Assembly: GCF_024139115.2 (NCBI RefSeq)
Contig: NC_085139.1
Location: forward strand, 107,733,935-107,797,934
Direction of reading: 5' to 3'
DNA length: 64,000 nucleotides
Origin: Armigeres subalbatus
Taxonomy: Eukaryota; Arthropoda; Insecta; Diptera; Culicidae
Position numbers and translations under genes: made by a program. Of the stretch, positions 24,440 to 36,691 are shown in pieces. Position 1 is the stretch's first letter. Every line of letters starts with the position of its first letter. Under the pieces are notes generated by a model. The model did not search any database, was not told the origin of the DNA, and saw only the letters and a list, made by a program, of their open reading frames with translations.

Positions 24440-27400
24440 GATGGCGGTTACACTAACTTCAAAGTCGTCAAAGCCCGTCTCAACTCGTATAATTTAATCT
24501 TCGAGGCTAATCGCTTCTTGCGGCGAAACAAGTCCTGCAGCGGTCTACCAAAGTGGTACTGGGCTTGCAGCGTTAGCGGCTGCCCTGTCAAAATTTGCAG
24601 CTACAAGGGTCGGTTATTCAAAACCAATGATAAGATCAGCCATGTTCATCCGCCGACAGAGACTGACGAAAGTGAGCACGAAGTCGTTCTACCGGACCAG
24701 GCTGATGAGCTGGGAATCCAACAGGAATCACCATTGCCCACGGCGATGCAAGCTCGTCCCAAGCAACCAGTCGTACAGATACCGATTATTTCGGCAGTGA
24801 AGGAAGCTGTGTGTCAATCGCCCAAACAAGACGAAGTATATAAAGACGTCGATTCCTATAAAGTGATTAAGGAGGAAGACAAAAGTGAAGCTCTTATCTA
24901 TAAGGACCACAAGTATAAACTAGTGAGTAGCGAAACTAATGGTATTAGAATATGGAAATGTGTCACTACTTTGGTGAATGGTGATGTTTGTGGCGAGTCA
25001 ATTCATCAATTAGAAGATGGTAGAATAAAGCTAGAAAAGTCGATCAAAAACGAACAACAGGGCGACGATGACGAAGTAAATGAATCTATCAATGAGGAAG
25101 ATGGCGATGATTCAGAGGGAGGAAAACGTAAAAATCGTTCCCCCAAGGTGGCAGTATATGAGGGTTTCCAATACAAATACTGCCACGCTAGGCCCGAAGG
25201 CACGCTCTATTGGCGATGCATGATGAAACAGGATAACAATTGCCTGGCTTCGTTGCATACCAAAGCCACATTTGAATTTCTTAACTTTAATGATCAAACG
25301 CATAATCACGATCCTCCAGATCCCAGCGTAGAATTGGAAAACGCTGTCATTTGCCAAATCAAACCACCAGCAGAGAAGCCACCACCAGCGGCACCTGCAC
25401 CTGGATCAACCGATTTTCAGTTGGTAAAAAGTGGGCAAAAGAGGGAGTTCCTCATATTCCAAGGCTATCGATACTATTTCCAGTACGAGTCCAAAAATGG
25501 TAAACGTTCGTATCGTTGTACGATGTTCCGAAATTGTCCAGCCGGAGCGTTTCTCATGCCGGACAACACAATTGCAGAGGCTAAAAACTTTGTCCATACG
25601 CATCCTCCTACAGAAGATTTGGAAAAGTATGTTACTAAAGATAGTTTAATTACCAGTCCAATAAAAAATGTCGATGGTCAACCGGGGCGACAACAACGGA
25701 CGGCAGTCGAAACAGGCCAATTTCCTAATCTGAATGATTCCGTTGCCAATGCCAGTTCCAGGGAAGAAATTGCCCGTGCCAACGGATATAAAATTATCAA
25801 AAACTACAAAGGCAAAGACATCCTCATTTACAATGGCTGGAGGTACTTTGTTGACTACAAAAAGAAAAACGGCGGACAGGTCTGGCGCTGTTCCTCCCAC
25901 AGACTTTGTCGGGGCGCTGTTCATTTGTTCCCCGATGGCTCCATAAACTACGACAAGCTCGTAGAGCACAATCATCTGCCTCCGAAGCGAAATCTAACCA
26001 CTCCCAATTTGTCCCTAGATTCGAGCGGTATAGCCACCGCAATCATGAGCAACAGCTTCCCCGCAGGAATGCTGCCAGAATTAGCATCGAACGCCTACAC
26101 GCCACCCTATCACCGTTACATATTGCACGAGGGCCATCGGTTTCGATTTGCTACCCGGAAGCGCGAGGGTACCATTTACTGGCGCTGCGCCATGAGGCTG
26201 GATACCAAATGCCCGGTATCGTTCCACACCAAGGAGGACACGTACGAGCTGGTGAGCATGCGAAATCAGGAGCACAACCACCCGGTGCCGGAAGTTTGGC
26301 CCGAAGTGGCTGGCGGTCAGATCGACGAGGAGCTCCCCGTAGTAAAGATGCCACAGGAGGAGATCGGTACGTCGGACTTTATCCTGACGAAAAATTCCAA
26401 GGGAAGGGACGTTGTGCTCTACCAGAATGGGCGCTACTATCTGGACTACTCTCGGAAGGATGGCAAGATAGTCTTCAGATGTTCGGCAGTGGCGGGTAAG
26501 TTTTTTACGGCTTCATTTGTATTCATGGAAATAATAATATTGGTCCAACCTTGTTTTCGCTTTCAATTCCAGGATGTCGGGCCACGGTTCTGCTGCTGCC
26601 GAATAAAACCCTCGTGATCAACCGGGAACTCAAGCACACCCACGGTTTCCCATCGGTCATGGACAACATGATGATTTCGTCGTCTCTCTCACTCAGCAAT
26701 CAGATGAACAAATTGGACGACGACGTCCAGCTAATCGCCCCGCCTGATCCGTTGTGCTTGGACATGGAGCCGTCGCCGTCGTCATCGCACCAGCTGCCCA
26801 AATTCATCATCCATCTTGGCTATCACTATAAGTTTGTGTCTACGAATGCCACCGACCGGACGGCCTTCTGGCGGTGTTCAAATTTTGAGGCCAAGATGAA
26901 CTGTCAGGCCTCAGTCTTCACGACGTTAGCCGGAGAAGTGATACGTTCTAACAACATTACGCACAACCATAAAACAGAGGACTACCATAATTCATCGGCC
27001 AACAATAGTTTGGCCAAGCGGAAAACGATGATTGGCTCGCGGGACTACAAGATTATCAAAAACTGGAAGAATCGCGACGTGTTGGTCTTTCAGCAGTGTC
27101 GATACTTCTTGCACTACGTTCGGAAGGACGGCCGTAAAGTGTGGCGCTGTTCAGCGATTCGGAGTTGTCATGCAGCCGTTTATCTTGGGGCGGATGGACG
27201 AGTCGATTTAGTAAAAGGCGAACACGTTCACGAAATTCGACAGGAGGGTGAACCTCGACGAAGAAAACCCCGAAAGCCACGTTTGGAACTGATGCCTCCT
27301 GATCTGGTTGTGGGTAATAATCAGCACATGAGCCGAAGTGTAGACGGAAACGGAATGCCTCATCCTGGTGGGAATGGCAGCGAATGGATTGACTACAGTG

Positions 27401-27708
27401 ATTACGGTATGCAGATCACTGGCAGCAGTAATGACAACAACTCGCTGTGGGACAACTTCAACCCTCACCACATGACTGCCGTGACCGGAGGAGTGCCTCC
27501 GATGGGAGGAGACAATGGAGAGAATTTTGACTTCGGCTACCACTCAGTGTTTGGAAATCAGCCTAACTTCGGCGATGGATATGCAATGGAAGGAGACGAC
27601 GAAGTACTTCCACTGGAACCGGATGTGAGCTTCAATGAGGATGATCACAACTACGATAACTTGGAGAACCATCAAGATCTCGAACCAGTGGTACAGATGG
27701 TTGAGTAA
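24440..27708 (+). CDS. Multi-FLYWCH zinc-finger protein (3' exons)
   Basis: The clearest host gene in the window. FLYWCH fingers bind DNA or proteins in the nucleus and are related to the WRKY-GCM1 fold. The visible part starts after a splice acceptor (TTTATTTCTAG, ending 24439). It runs in frame to 26495, is spliced over a 77-bp intron (26496-26572, GTAAG...TTCCAG), and ends at TAA 27706-27708, giving about 1,063 residues. Nine finger-like units occur near 24500-24650, 24890-25030, 25150-25310, 25440-25605, 25815-25975, 26115-26282, 26405-26645 (split by the intron), 26800-26970 and 27070-27235. Most keep WRC, a second Cys and HxH (YWRCMM, VWRCSS, HNH); the second lacks HxH. The tail is acidic (residues after 27570). 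Upstream exons and the start codon are not seen, so this may be an alternative 3' exon set, as in mod(mdg4)-like loci; that is inference. Confidence 0.9.
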
Positions 27709-28838
27709 ATCTTCTACATTTTAATTTCTTTCGAAATCGTAGTCGATGCGGAGTACCAGAGACGTAAAGCTGAAATATGAATCGGTCAGTGGAGACCCAC
27801 CTACTGGGCTATTGACGCATACTACTGCTACGTATAGTTCCAATCACTCTACAGCATGGTACTCCATATCGAAGCGTAGTGTAAAAAAGTAAAGTCTTTT
27901 TAGCAAAAAAAAACAAAACTTAGATAATAAGCGTCTCACCCGCAAAATTACCTGAACGAAAGATGTTTATTTTCGATACCTATGTTCTCCATTTTATTAG
28001 GACTGTTAAACCATACAAACTCATTCACACATCAAGAGCAAGAGTATTTTTATAATTTTATAATGCCCCATTTTTTATTTATAAACCAATTGTGAGATAG
28101 ACAAATATAAAGCAAAATGCTCGAAAACAAAACTAGTAAATAGTCGTTTGGTTTGCGCCACTTTTTAGAGCGCTCGAAGCGCCTGAGAATGCTTCAAACA
28201 AAATTGAGTTCATTGAAACCGGTTTGAGCGAATGCGTATATGTTACAGATGTTGAGTCGATTTTGGTGTGGAATGAATGCATTTTTGTTTGAATTATTTT
28301 TCAAGTATGTGCTTTTACGTAAAGGTCTCGATCCGGTGGTCGACAAAAGAAACGGTGAAAAAATATACTATTTCTATTATATAGGTATACCTATTTTTAT
28401 TAGTTTTTAGAAGTCACAACATTTATCAATTTTATTTTTACGCTGACACTCATACACAAAACACCACTCGACGTAAATAAACCAGCACCTTACTAAAAAA
28501 ACCTTCTAAGGACAAATGCAATTTTACATACCCTTTTCCAATGTTTAAGTACGACACTACATCCAACACGATGCAAATATATTAATACAATTATATATGG
28601 TATTTATTATTAGCTAGATCTCAAATGTCTACTTCCTTTCAATATATCACAGCCAGTGCTCAGCAGTGTCTAATTCCGTGAGCGTGAGCACACTTGATAG
28701 CGATTCTTCCGGAATCCATCCAAAATGCCATCGTGCGTCAAATACAAATCAATTGTGCATTTTATTGTTTATAATTCAATATTACAAGACTACTGATTGA
28801 GGGCCTCTCATTTGGAACTTGAACTTTTTTTTTTTCAA
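27709..28838 (+). other. 3' UTR and downstream sequence of the FLYWCH gene
   Basis: No coding sequence. AATAAA at 28476-28481 is a possible polyadenylation signal, giving a 3' UTR near 770 bp; other A-rich signals occur earlier. The T run at 28825-28838 is the 3' end of the next LINE on the minus strand. Confidence 0.5.
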
Positions 28839-31800
28839 TGTTTCAAGTTATTGATGAGATTTTCAGCCCGCGGCTGGCTCATCTCAGTATTTGAAGGTAA
28901 AAAAAAATAGGGCTCCTGAAGGGTTTCCCCTTCAGGGTTTTTTAATATTAACATTACTATGAGTTAGGCTTCCTTATCCTGCAGTTTTTTGCACTCGAAT
29001 GTCTAGATGCGCTGGTTTGCAGAGTTGGAAGTCTGGTAAACAGGAGGTTAAATTAGTGCAAAAATGCCGGATTCTTTAAGAAAATTGATAATTTTTTATT
29101 CACTTGCCTTGTCATTTTGGAGCACGTCTCTGATGCTTCCCAATTGGTGGAGGATCCTAACGTTTTCCAGCTTGGGGCAATCACAGAGGACGTGCTCTAC
29201 AGTCATGCGAGTGCTGCAGATATCGCAAGTTTTGCGAAAAGGTGAACCTCCGGAGAAGTTGTGTGACATTCGTGAGTGTCCAGTTCGCAGTCTGGAGAGG
29301 ACGACCTGTTCTCTCCAATTTTGGCGATCTTCCCAAACTTCGGTATCGCCTTTTATTCGCCGAAGAAATAAGGATCGGTTAGAAATCCATACCTCTGACC
29401 ATGATTTCTCGATTGTTCTTCTGCACCACACTTTCATATCCGCTCCGGGTATACTTCTGGTAAAACGGCGTCCTGTTCGACCAGTATTTGCAAGGGTGTC
29501 AGCTTCTTCATTTCCATGGATTCCACTGTGTCCTGGTACCCATGTGAAAATAACGTTGCGCTCTTCTTCGTCTAGCAGCCTCTGTGTTGCCTGAATCCAA
29601 GGATGTCTCGTTCTCGCTGATTCTAATGCAAGTAATGCGCTTGCGGAATCGGTTGCGACCAGCACTGGTTTGTCACTTCGTTTCGAGGCTGCAATGTACA
29701 GGGCCGCTGCCTCTGCCGAAAAGACGGAATATTGTTCGGGTAAACTATGAAATTTCCGAATGTCGGGTCCGAAAACGCCCACACCAACAGTCCCGGCCGC
29801 CTTAGATCCGTCAGAGAATCTTATTATAGCGGTGGTGTATCGGTTTATTGTTTCTGCGAATAGAGCTTTTGCTTGCCTTGGGTTTGCTCCTTTTTTAGAA
29901 TAAGTTTTCATCGTTCTGTCGATCTTGAGTTCTCTGGCCATCCAGCTTCGTGGACCAACACGGTGGAGTCCCTCCACCGGGGGAAGCGTGGAACCGGCCA
30001 CGTTGTTGAGGCCACGGTTGGCCTGACCTTGAAGGAAACAAACCTGCCCATCATCCCTGGTTTTTTCGAGATATCCTACTGCTCTGCAGCATATCTCCAG
30101 AGTGACCTTGTAATGGAATGGCAAAACGCCGGTTTCAGCTCAGGCGGAGAGGGGAGGTGTGGAGGGAAGGAGCCCCGACAACGCTTTAACAGTGTTACTG
30201 TAGATTGGGGACGTATGTTTCGGTCGCTTCTGGTGCGTCGATTTGAAATATTTTTGACTAAGCAAATCCTATTTTTACAAACCTCTTTCAACTTGGTGAA
30301 GTGGTCGCGAAAGGCCAAATTACGGTCGATACTGATGCCGAGGATTCTAAGGCTACGCCTGGTTGGCATTGGCTTGTTGTAGAGGACGATTGGTTTTGGC
30401 GGTGGTGCATGTCTTATTTCACAAGCGTGTAGCCTAGCGCATTTCTCAGCTGATATATCAAAGCCTGTTTGCTGTGCCCATTTGGCGACCGCGTTGACTG
30501 CTGCCTACAACTTTCGCCTGACGCTTCTGGGGTGTTTTCCAGTGGCAATGAGGAGGATGTCGTCCGCATAAACGAGTATGTAAACCCTTTCGGAAGTATT
30601 GAAAAAAAAAACGCCATTCATTGCCACAAGGAAGAGGGTCACCGCTATCACTGAGCCTTGTGGGACTCCGGTTTCTTCAGTGATAATTTTTGATTTGAAG
30701 TTGCCCACAAGTACCTGGAAGGTGCGTCCATCCAGAAAATTCTTAATGAAAGTGAGCATATTGCCGGTGATACCCCATTTGACCAGTGTTTCTAGAACCT
30801 GTGGGGTCCGGGCTCTATTATATGCCTTCGCCAAGTCTAAGGACGCCATCTCAATGTGGAGTCCCTCTTTTGTTGCATCGTCGATTATCTACCCAAGAGA
30901 TGCTAGATGGGTGCCAGTTCCAAAACCGAAAGGGCGAAAGGCGTGTTGACGGTAGTCGAATCTTTGGTTTTGTTCAAGAAATTCAGTCAATCGTCGGTTG
31001 ATCATTCGCTCCATAATTTTGCCTTTCTCGTATTTTAGATACAGCTGGTTAGGGTTATTGGCCGATAGCTACTGACTTCAATAGCAGGGCCGCTGTGTTT
31101 TGGGATAGGGATGATGAAGCTATGCTTCCAACAGACCGGGAGTGTTCCCGCAGTCCACTCTTGGTTGATGATGGAGAGAAATGTGGTTTTGCCTTTGATG
31201 GGTAGATTTTTTAGCATCAGAAATCCGATGTCATCTGGACCTACCGATTTTGGCCTTTTGTAATGCGTATTCCAACTCTATCATAGTGAATGGGAGGTTG
31301 AAGTTCTGTTCATCATCAGGTGGGATCAAGAATGTATGAATAGCCATTTGGGGGGAGGGATGTCTCTTTAGGAAGGATTCTGAGTAACGGTTTAAGGAAG
31401 ACATGTCGTGAAAATATTCTGCCAAGGCATCCGCGATGGCTTGTGGATCCTTGGTCACTGTACCGTTTATTTTGATGGCTATTCCCTTGTGCCGTCTTTT
31501 GCCCTGTATATTGTTTATTCGCCGCCAGATCTCTGTGGAAGACTGGCTCTCGTTAATAGAGTCGAGAAATTCCGTCCATGATTTGTCTTTCGCCTCTCTG
31601 ATTACCAGCCGGCAACTGTTGCGTGCTGCTTGATAGGCTTCTACAGTTCGAATCATATCGGGATGGTTTTCCGGTACTCGCGCGTTTAACTGCCCGGAGA
31701 AGTTTTCAACGCGATTTCACCGCCGTCCTTGTGTCCTCGTTCCACCAGTGGAGTGCAAGGATCCCGGGTCTAGGACTGGTTTTTGGAATATTTGATGATG

Positions 31801-32604
31801 CTGCGCTTTTAATAACTGTAGTAAGGTCCGAAATAGATGTTGGAACGCAAGTATCAAGTTCAGCTTCAAGTGCAAGTTGAAAACCGGCCCAGTCGGCTCG
31901 GTCATATTGCCAGCGGGGTCTTCTCGAGGTCTCTGGAGCGGTTTTGTTTTGTAATGCGATACAGATCGGGGCGTGGTCGCTTCCTTTGAAATCCTCGTGC
32001 ACGGACCAGAGAAAGTGGTTAGCGGTGGAGGCCGATACTAGAGAGATATCAATCGCCGATTCTGACTGACCGCGGAGGAAGGTAGTTGAGCCATCATTCA
32101 GGATAGTTAGATTCCGCCGGGTAGCGAGGTTGATAATGATATTACCACGCGCGTTGTTGGTGCGGCTGCCCCAAGCATGATGATGACTGTTAAAATCACC
32201 GAGGATTATTATTGGTTCGGGTATCTGGTCGAGGGCCTCGTCCAATTTGTTTTCCAAGTTCGGTAACTTTCCGTTCGGGAGATAGATCGAGATTACCGAG
32301 ACAGGAAATGGCCATGGAACACGGACAGCAACTATGGGCAGATCAGAATCTATGTCTATCACGTTGGCGGCTAAGTTGGTAGAAACTCCGACGGCTACCG
32401 AGTGGTACAAGATAGATCCAGTTTTAGAATACCATTGGTAGTTCTTTCCGAGGGTGTTCTTCATTGTTGCAGGTGTTGCTCGGTGGATCTCCTGAAGTGC
32501 CAGGACCACAGGTTTTGAGTTATGAATCAGCATCTCAAGGTCCGGCAGGTTGTGGAAAAAACCATTGATATTCCACGACTCGATACAATCGGCAACGACC
32601 TAGG
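28839..32604 (-). mobile_element. I-type LINE, ORF2 portion
   Basis: The 3' end is a T run at 28825-28838 on the plus strand. The 3' UTR (to about 29095) contains the hairpin CCTGAAGGG/CCCTTCAGG at 28914-28937. ORF2 follows on the minus strand and stops at the upstream junction with an RTE near 32590-32608. ORF1 is missing here; an I-type ORF1 lies at 35225-36390 on the same strand, beyond RTE sequence. Confidence 0.75.
29096..32600 (-). pseudogene. I-type ORF2: endonuclease, RT, RNase H (broken)
   Basis: Minus strand order: endonuclease from about 32585 (SWNINGFFHNLPDLEML, VVLALQEIH, ILGDFNSHHHAWGS near 32200, GSDHAPI near 31970). RT covers 31220-30370 (SSYRPITLTSCI, SLDLAKAYNRA, GVPQGSVIAVTLF, YADDILLIA near 30575-30550). 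RNase H covers 29830-29480 (FSDGSKAAGTVGVGVF, EAAALYIAA, TDSASALLALE, GNEEADTLA). A C-terminal Cys/His tail follows (CDICSTRMTVEHVLCDC near 29200). The last 342-residue frame (30124-29096) is intact with TAA at the end. Frameshifts or stops occur near 31700, 31225, 31020, 30850, 30500 and 30370. Confidence 0.85.
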
Positions 32605-35137
32605 CGACGAATAAAGGATCACGATTGGAAGCATGGAACATGGAACTGCAAGTCGCTAGGCTTCGCAGGTTGCGATAGGATAATCTACGATGACTTACAT
32701 CCCCGCAACTTCGATGTCGTAAATGGTTCTCGACAACGATCCGACGGGCACAAGAAGGCGAGGTGCGCAGCGGGCAAGGTGGATCGATCAGGTGGAAGAT
32801 GACTTGCGGACCCTCCGTAGACTGCGTGGTTGGCGACGTGTAGCCATGGACCGAGCCGAATGGAGAAGACTCTTATATACCGCACAGGCCACTTCGGCCT
32901 TAGTCTGAATAAATAATAATAATAACTTCGATGTCGTAGCGCTGCAGGAAATCTGCTGGACAGGACAGAAAGTGTGGAAAAGCGGGCATCGAGCGGCTAC
33001 CTTCTACCAAAGCTGTGGCACCACCAACGAGCTGGGAACCGGCTTCATAGTGCTGGGAAAGATGCGCCAACGCGTGATTGGGTGGCAGCCAATCAACGCA
33101 AGGATGTGCAAGCTGAGGATAAAAGGCCGTTTCTTCAACTATAGCATCATCAACGTGCACTGCCCACACGAAGGGAGATCCGACGATGAGAAAGAAGCGT
33201 TCTATGCGCAGCTGGAGCAGACATACGATGGATGCCCACTGCGGGACGTCAAAATCGTCATCGGTGACATGAACGCTCAGGTAGACCGGTCATCGGACCG
33301 GATAGTCTGCATACCGTATCGAACGACAACGGCCAACGATGCAAAAACTTTGCAGCCTCCCGCGGAATGGTAGTTCGAAGCACTTTCTTCCCCCGCAAGA
33401 ATATCCACAAGGCCACATGGAAATCACCTAATCAAGTAACGGAAAACCAAATCGACCACGTTCTAATCGACGGTAAATTCTTCTCCGACATCACGAACGT
33501 ACGCACTTACCGCAGTGCGAATCAACACGCGTCGGAGTCGTCCGCCGCGGCTAAACATTGGGCGGCTACAAGACGGTAGACTAGCCCAAGACTACGCGCA
33601 GCAGCTGGAAGTGGCACTCCCAACAGAAGAGCAGCTAGACGCAGCATCTCTTGAAGATGGCTGGAGAGATATTCGAACCGCCAATGGAGGCATCGCAGCC
33701 GCTGCACTAGGCACGGTGGCTCCGGATCAGAGAAACGACTAGTATGACGGCGAATGTGAGCAGTTCGTTTAGGAGAGGAATGCACCATGAGCGAGATTGC
33801 TGCAACACCGTACGCGGGCGAACGAGGCACGATACAAACGGGCGCGGAACAGACAAAACTCGATTTTCCGGAGGAAAAAGCGCCAGCAGGAAGATCGAGA
33901 CCGTGAAGAGACGGAGGAACTGTACCGCGCTAATAACGCACGAAAGTTCTATGAGAAGTTGAACCGTTCACGTAAGGGCCACGGGCCACAGCCCGATATG
34001 TGTAAGGACATAAACGGGAACCTTCTTACGAACGAGCGTGAGGTGATCCAAAGGTGGCGGCAGCACTACGAAGAGCACCTGAATGGCGATATGGCAGACA
34101 ACGGTGGCGGTATGGTAATGAACCCAGGAGCACGCGCGCAGGACATGCTACTTCCGGCTCCGAATCTCCAGGAAATCCAGGAGGAGATCGGCCGGCTGAA
34201 AAACAACAAAACCCTGGAGTTGACCAACTACCAGGAGAGCTGTTTAAACACGGTGGTGAAGCACTGGCTAGAGCGCTGCACTGGGTGATTACCAAGGTTT
34301 GGGAGGATGAGGTTCTGCCGCAGGAGTGGATGGAAGGTGTCGTGTCCCATCTACAAAAGGGCGATAAGCTGGATTGTAGCAACTACCGCGCAATCACATT
34401 GCTGAACGCCGCCTACAAGGTACTCTCCCAAATTTTATGCCGTCGACTAACACCAATTGCAAGAGAGTTCGTGGGGCAGTACCAGGCGGGTTTTATGGGT
34501 GAACGCTCTACCACAGACCAGGTGTTCGCCATACGTCAGGTATTGCAGAAATGCCGCGAATACAACGTGCCCACACATCATCTATTTATCGACTTCAAAG
34601 CCGCATATGATACAATCGATCGGGACCAGCTATGGCAGCTAATGCACGAAAACGGATTTCCGGATAAACTGATAGGGTTGATCAAGGCGACGATGGATCG
34701 GGTGATGTGCGCAGTCCGACCATCAGGCGCATTCTCGACTCCCTTAGGAACACGAAAAGGCTTACGGCAAGGTGACGGTCTTCAGTGTCGGCCCTTCAAC
34801 CTCGCATTGGAGGGAGTAATACGAAGGGCAGGGATTGACATGAGTGGTACGATTTTCACGAAGTCCGTCCAGTTATTTGGTTTCGCCGACGACATTGATA
34901 TCATGGCACGTAACTTTGAGAGGATGGAGGAAGCCTACATCAGACTGAAAAGCGAAGCTAAACGGATTGGACTAGTCATCAACACGTCGAAGACGGAAGA
35001 GGCTCAAGAGAGGTCAATGTGAGCCACCCACCACGAGTTTCTATCGGTGATGACGGAATCGAGGTGGTTGAAGAATTCGTGTATTTGGGCTCACTGGTGA
35101 CCGCCGATAACGATACCAGCAGAGAAATTCAGAGACG
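32600..35137 (+). pseudogene. RTE-clade LINE copy B, endonuclease and RT (broken, 3' end missing)
   Basis: An RTE related to, but distinct from, RTE-1. The endonuclease begins near 32640 (TWNCKSL, then NFDVVALQEICW, which spans the nested fragment at 32722-32923), with GDMNAQV near 33265 and IDHVLIDGKFFS near 33450. RT runs 34190-34990: ITLLNAAYKVLSQIL, QAGFMGERSTTDQ, DFKAAYDTIDR, GLRQGDGLQC and the catalytic FADDIDIMA near 34880-34905. Frameshifts lie near 33280, 33560, 33740, 34180 and 34990. The frame can be followed to EEFVYLGSLVTADND and REIQRRI at 35136, where RTE-1-type tail sequence of opposite strand begins. The C-terminus is absent. Confidence 0.8.
32722..32923 (+). mobile_element. 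5'-truncated RTE 3' end nested in RTE copy B
   Basis: A 15-bp direct repeat AACTTCGATGTCGTA (32707-32721 and 32924-32938) flanks 202 bp. The insert codes for the RTE C-terminus (DPTGTRRRGAQRARWIDQ) and ends with an AATAATAAT tail. The host frame resumes precisely after the second repeat. This is a textbook short TPRT product, inserted into a conserved part of the endonuclease of another RTE. Confidence 0.88.
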
Positions 35138-35224
35138 CATTCATTCATTTCATTTATTTAGTTAACATCTAAACAGATAACACTGAATCAACAATTTAAC
35201 GCCACAATGCACGGTTCGAGGCCG
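35138..35224 (-). mobile_element. RTE-1 3' terminal fragment (87 bp)
   Basis: Nearly identical to the 3' terminal 87 bp of RTE-1 (from 10178), one substitution noticed (AATTTAACG versus AATTTGACG). The ATGAATG-type tail is at the left end. On the minus strand it directly follows I-type ORF1 sequence. Confidence 0.8.
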
Positions 35225-36390
35225 AATCTAGTTGAAGTTGGGATACTACCGCCTCCAATTCTCTGATTTCGGCATCTTTGCTACCACCAACAACGGTCGA
35301 GTATGAATTAGTATTCCGGTTTTCCCCTGATCGGGCTTCATACTCACGGCGCGCTTGAGGATATGAGATTCCTTTGTCGATTCGAATGTGTTGGATCGCA
35401 ACTTCCTTTTCAAAAACTGGACATTTCCGGCTGGAAGCGGAGTGGTCGTTTATACAGTTCTTACAAAACGAGGCTTGACTGCAAATCGGACGGTTTGTGG
35501 CGATTTGGTTTGGTGTTCCTTCTTTGGATGTGTGAGTGCGGTTCTCTTCGTGTACTTTGCTGCATCTCCCACATACACGGAAGGGCTCAGTACACCGTTT
35601 TCCAGTGTGCCCGAAAGACCAGCACCGGTAACATTGCATCGGAGACGGGTAATAATTCCGGGTTCTACAACGGGACCAGCCAAAGTCCACATCGGGGGGG
35701 GGGGGGGGATAACCGTACCGCTGGTGGAGAGGATTATCGTCGGCGTGTTTTCGAATGAACCATCTGGCTTGCGTCGCCTAATACTGCGCAGATCCTTCAC
35801 GCCTTGGGGTTCCAGTTGCTGCTTTAGGTATGCGTCATCGAGGGTCATTGCATCGTAGCAGGATACTACGCATTGTCGTTTGTTGAGCTGCGGATGTTCG
35901 CTAATCTTGACTTCAGTTCCGTCAGCCAGTTTCGTCATCTTGCAGAGTCTTGTGAACTGCGCTTGGCTCCTAACCTTCAGTACATATGAACTACCTCGAT
36001 TTTCCTTGAATGCACCGTCGATTGGTGCGTTTAGATACTTCTCTACCGAAAGCCGTAGCAAAAAAGGATCTTGTGGCATCGAGCCGGAGGTCGCCTCCAT
36101 TTTCAAGTATTGCAGGGGGCCTGCAGTACCATCCCTGTCCATGAAATTCGGAAACCGTGCTCCAGTGTACTCACCATTTACAAAGTTTGTTAGACTGTAG
36201 TTTGTTTGTAGGACTGTTTAATTTCAACAGTGCTTCTCAGCGCTATTTGTACCCACTGATCCCGATACGATCTTTGCAAGGACCCGTGCCTTCGTTTTAC
36301 GTTGGACCCGTTTGCGAAAGTAAAATTCCGACAAGCGGTGGTAATCCTGCAGGGACACCGTTCTGGAAAAAAAAAAACCTCTTAGAAGGT
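35225..36390 (-). pseudogene. I-type LINE ORF1 with 5' UTR
   Basis: ORF1 of I-type LINEs is an RNA-binding nucleocapsid-like protein. Here an ATG at 36140-36142 opens 230 residues with a conserved central region (LRSIRRRKPDGSFENTPT). A frameshift then occurs at a 15-G run (35694-35708; C run on the sense strand), within PPPPP. The next frame carries three Cys/His knuckles: CYRCWSFGHTGKRC, CGRCSKVHEE and CKNCINDHSASSRKC. The frame then crosses into the RTE fragment and stops at 35196. About 250 bp of 5' UTR lie to the right. The original C-terminus is missing. It may be the other half of the I element at 28839-32604 or a separate copy. Confidence 0.75.
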
Positions 36391-36691
36391 CACGTCTCAC
36401 AGTGATGCCAAGGCGGAAAAAAAATGAAAAAAATTAAGTTCAGCGTACAGTTTCGAAAGTATTTTTATAATTTTTCATAATGTTTGAAATGTCTTTCCTC
36501 AAAATTTCACGAAGATTGGATGAAAATTGCACGGGGTGCATCATGTCGATCCAATGGCAAATCAAAAATGTTTTTTTAATTTGCTTGTAACATGTATGGC
36601 GAAGACATGATGTTGTTCAACCTGGTTTTTAACTATGAGCACGCAATCGCACGCATGCCGAACTGGGCTTATTTCAAAGCTATTTATTAAG
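36391..36691. other. Non-coding interval left of the hAT element
   Basis: Contains CACAGTGATGCCA at 36397-36409 (see findings) and otherwise no recognisable feature. ORFs here are short and have no known motif. Confidence 0.4.

Noticed and set aside
28914..28950. Bacterial-type terminator (hairpin followed by T run)
   Set aside because: It lies in the 3' UTR of an I-type LINE read on the other strand; the setting is eukaryotic.
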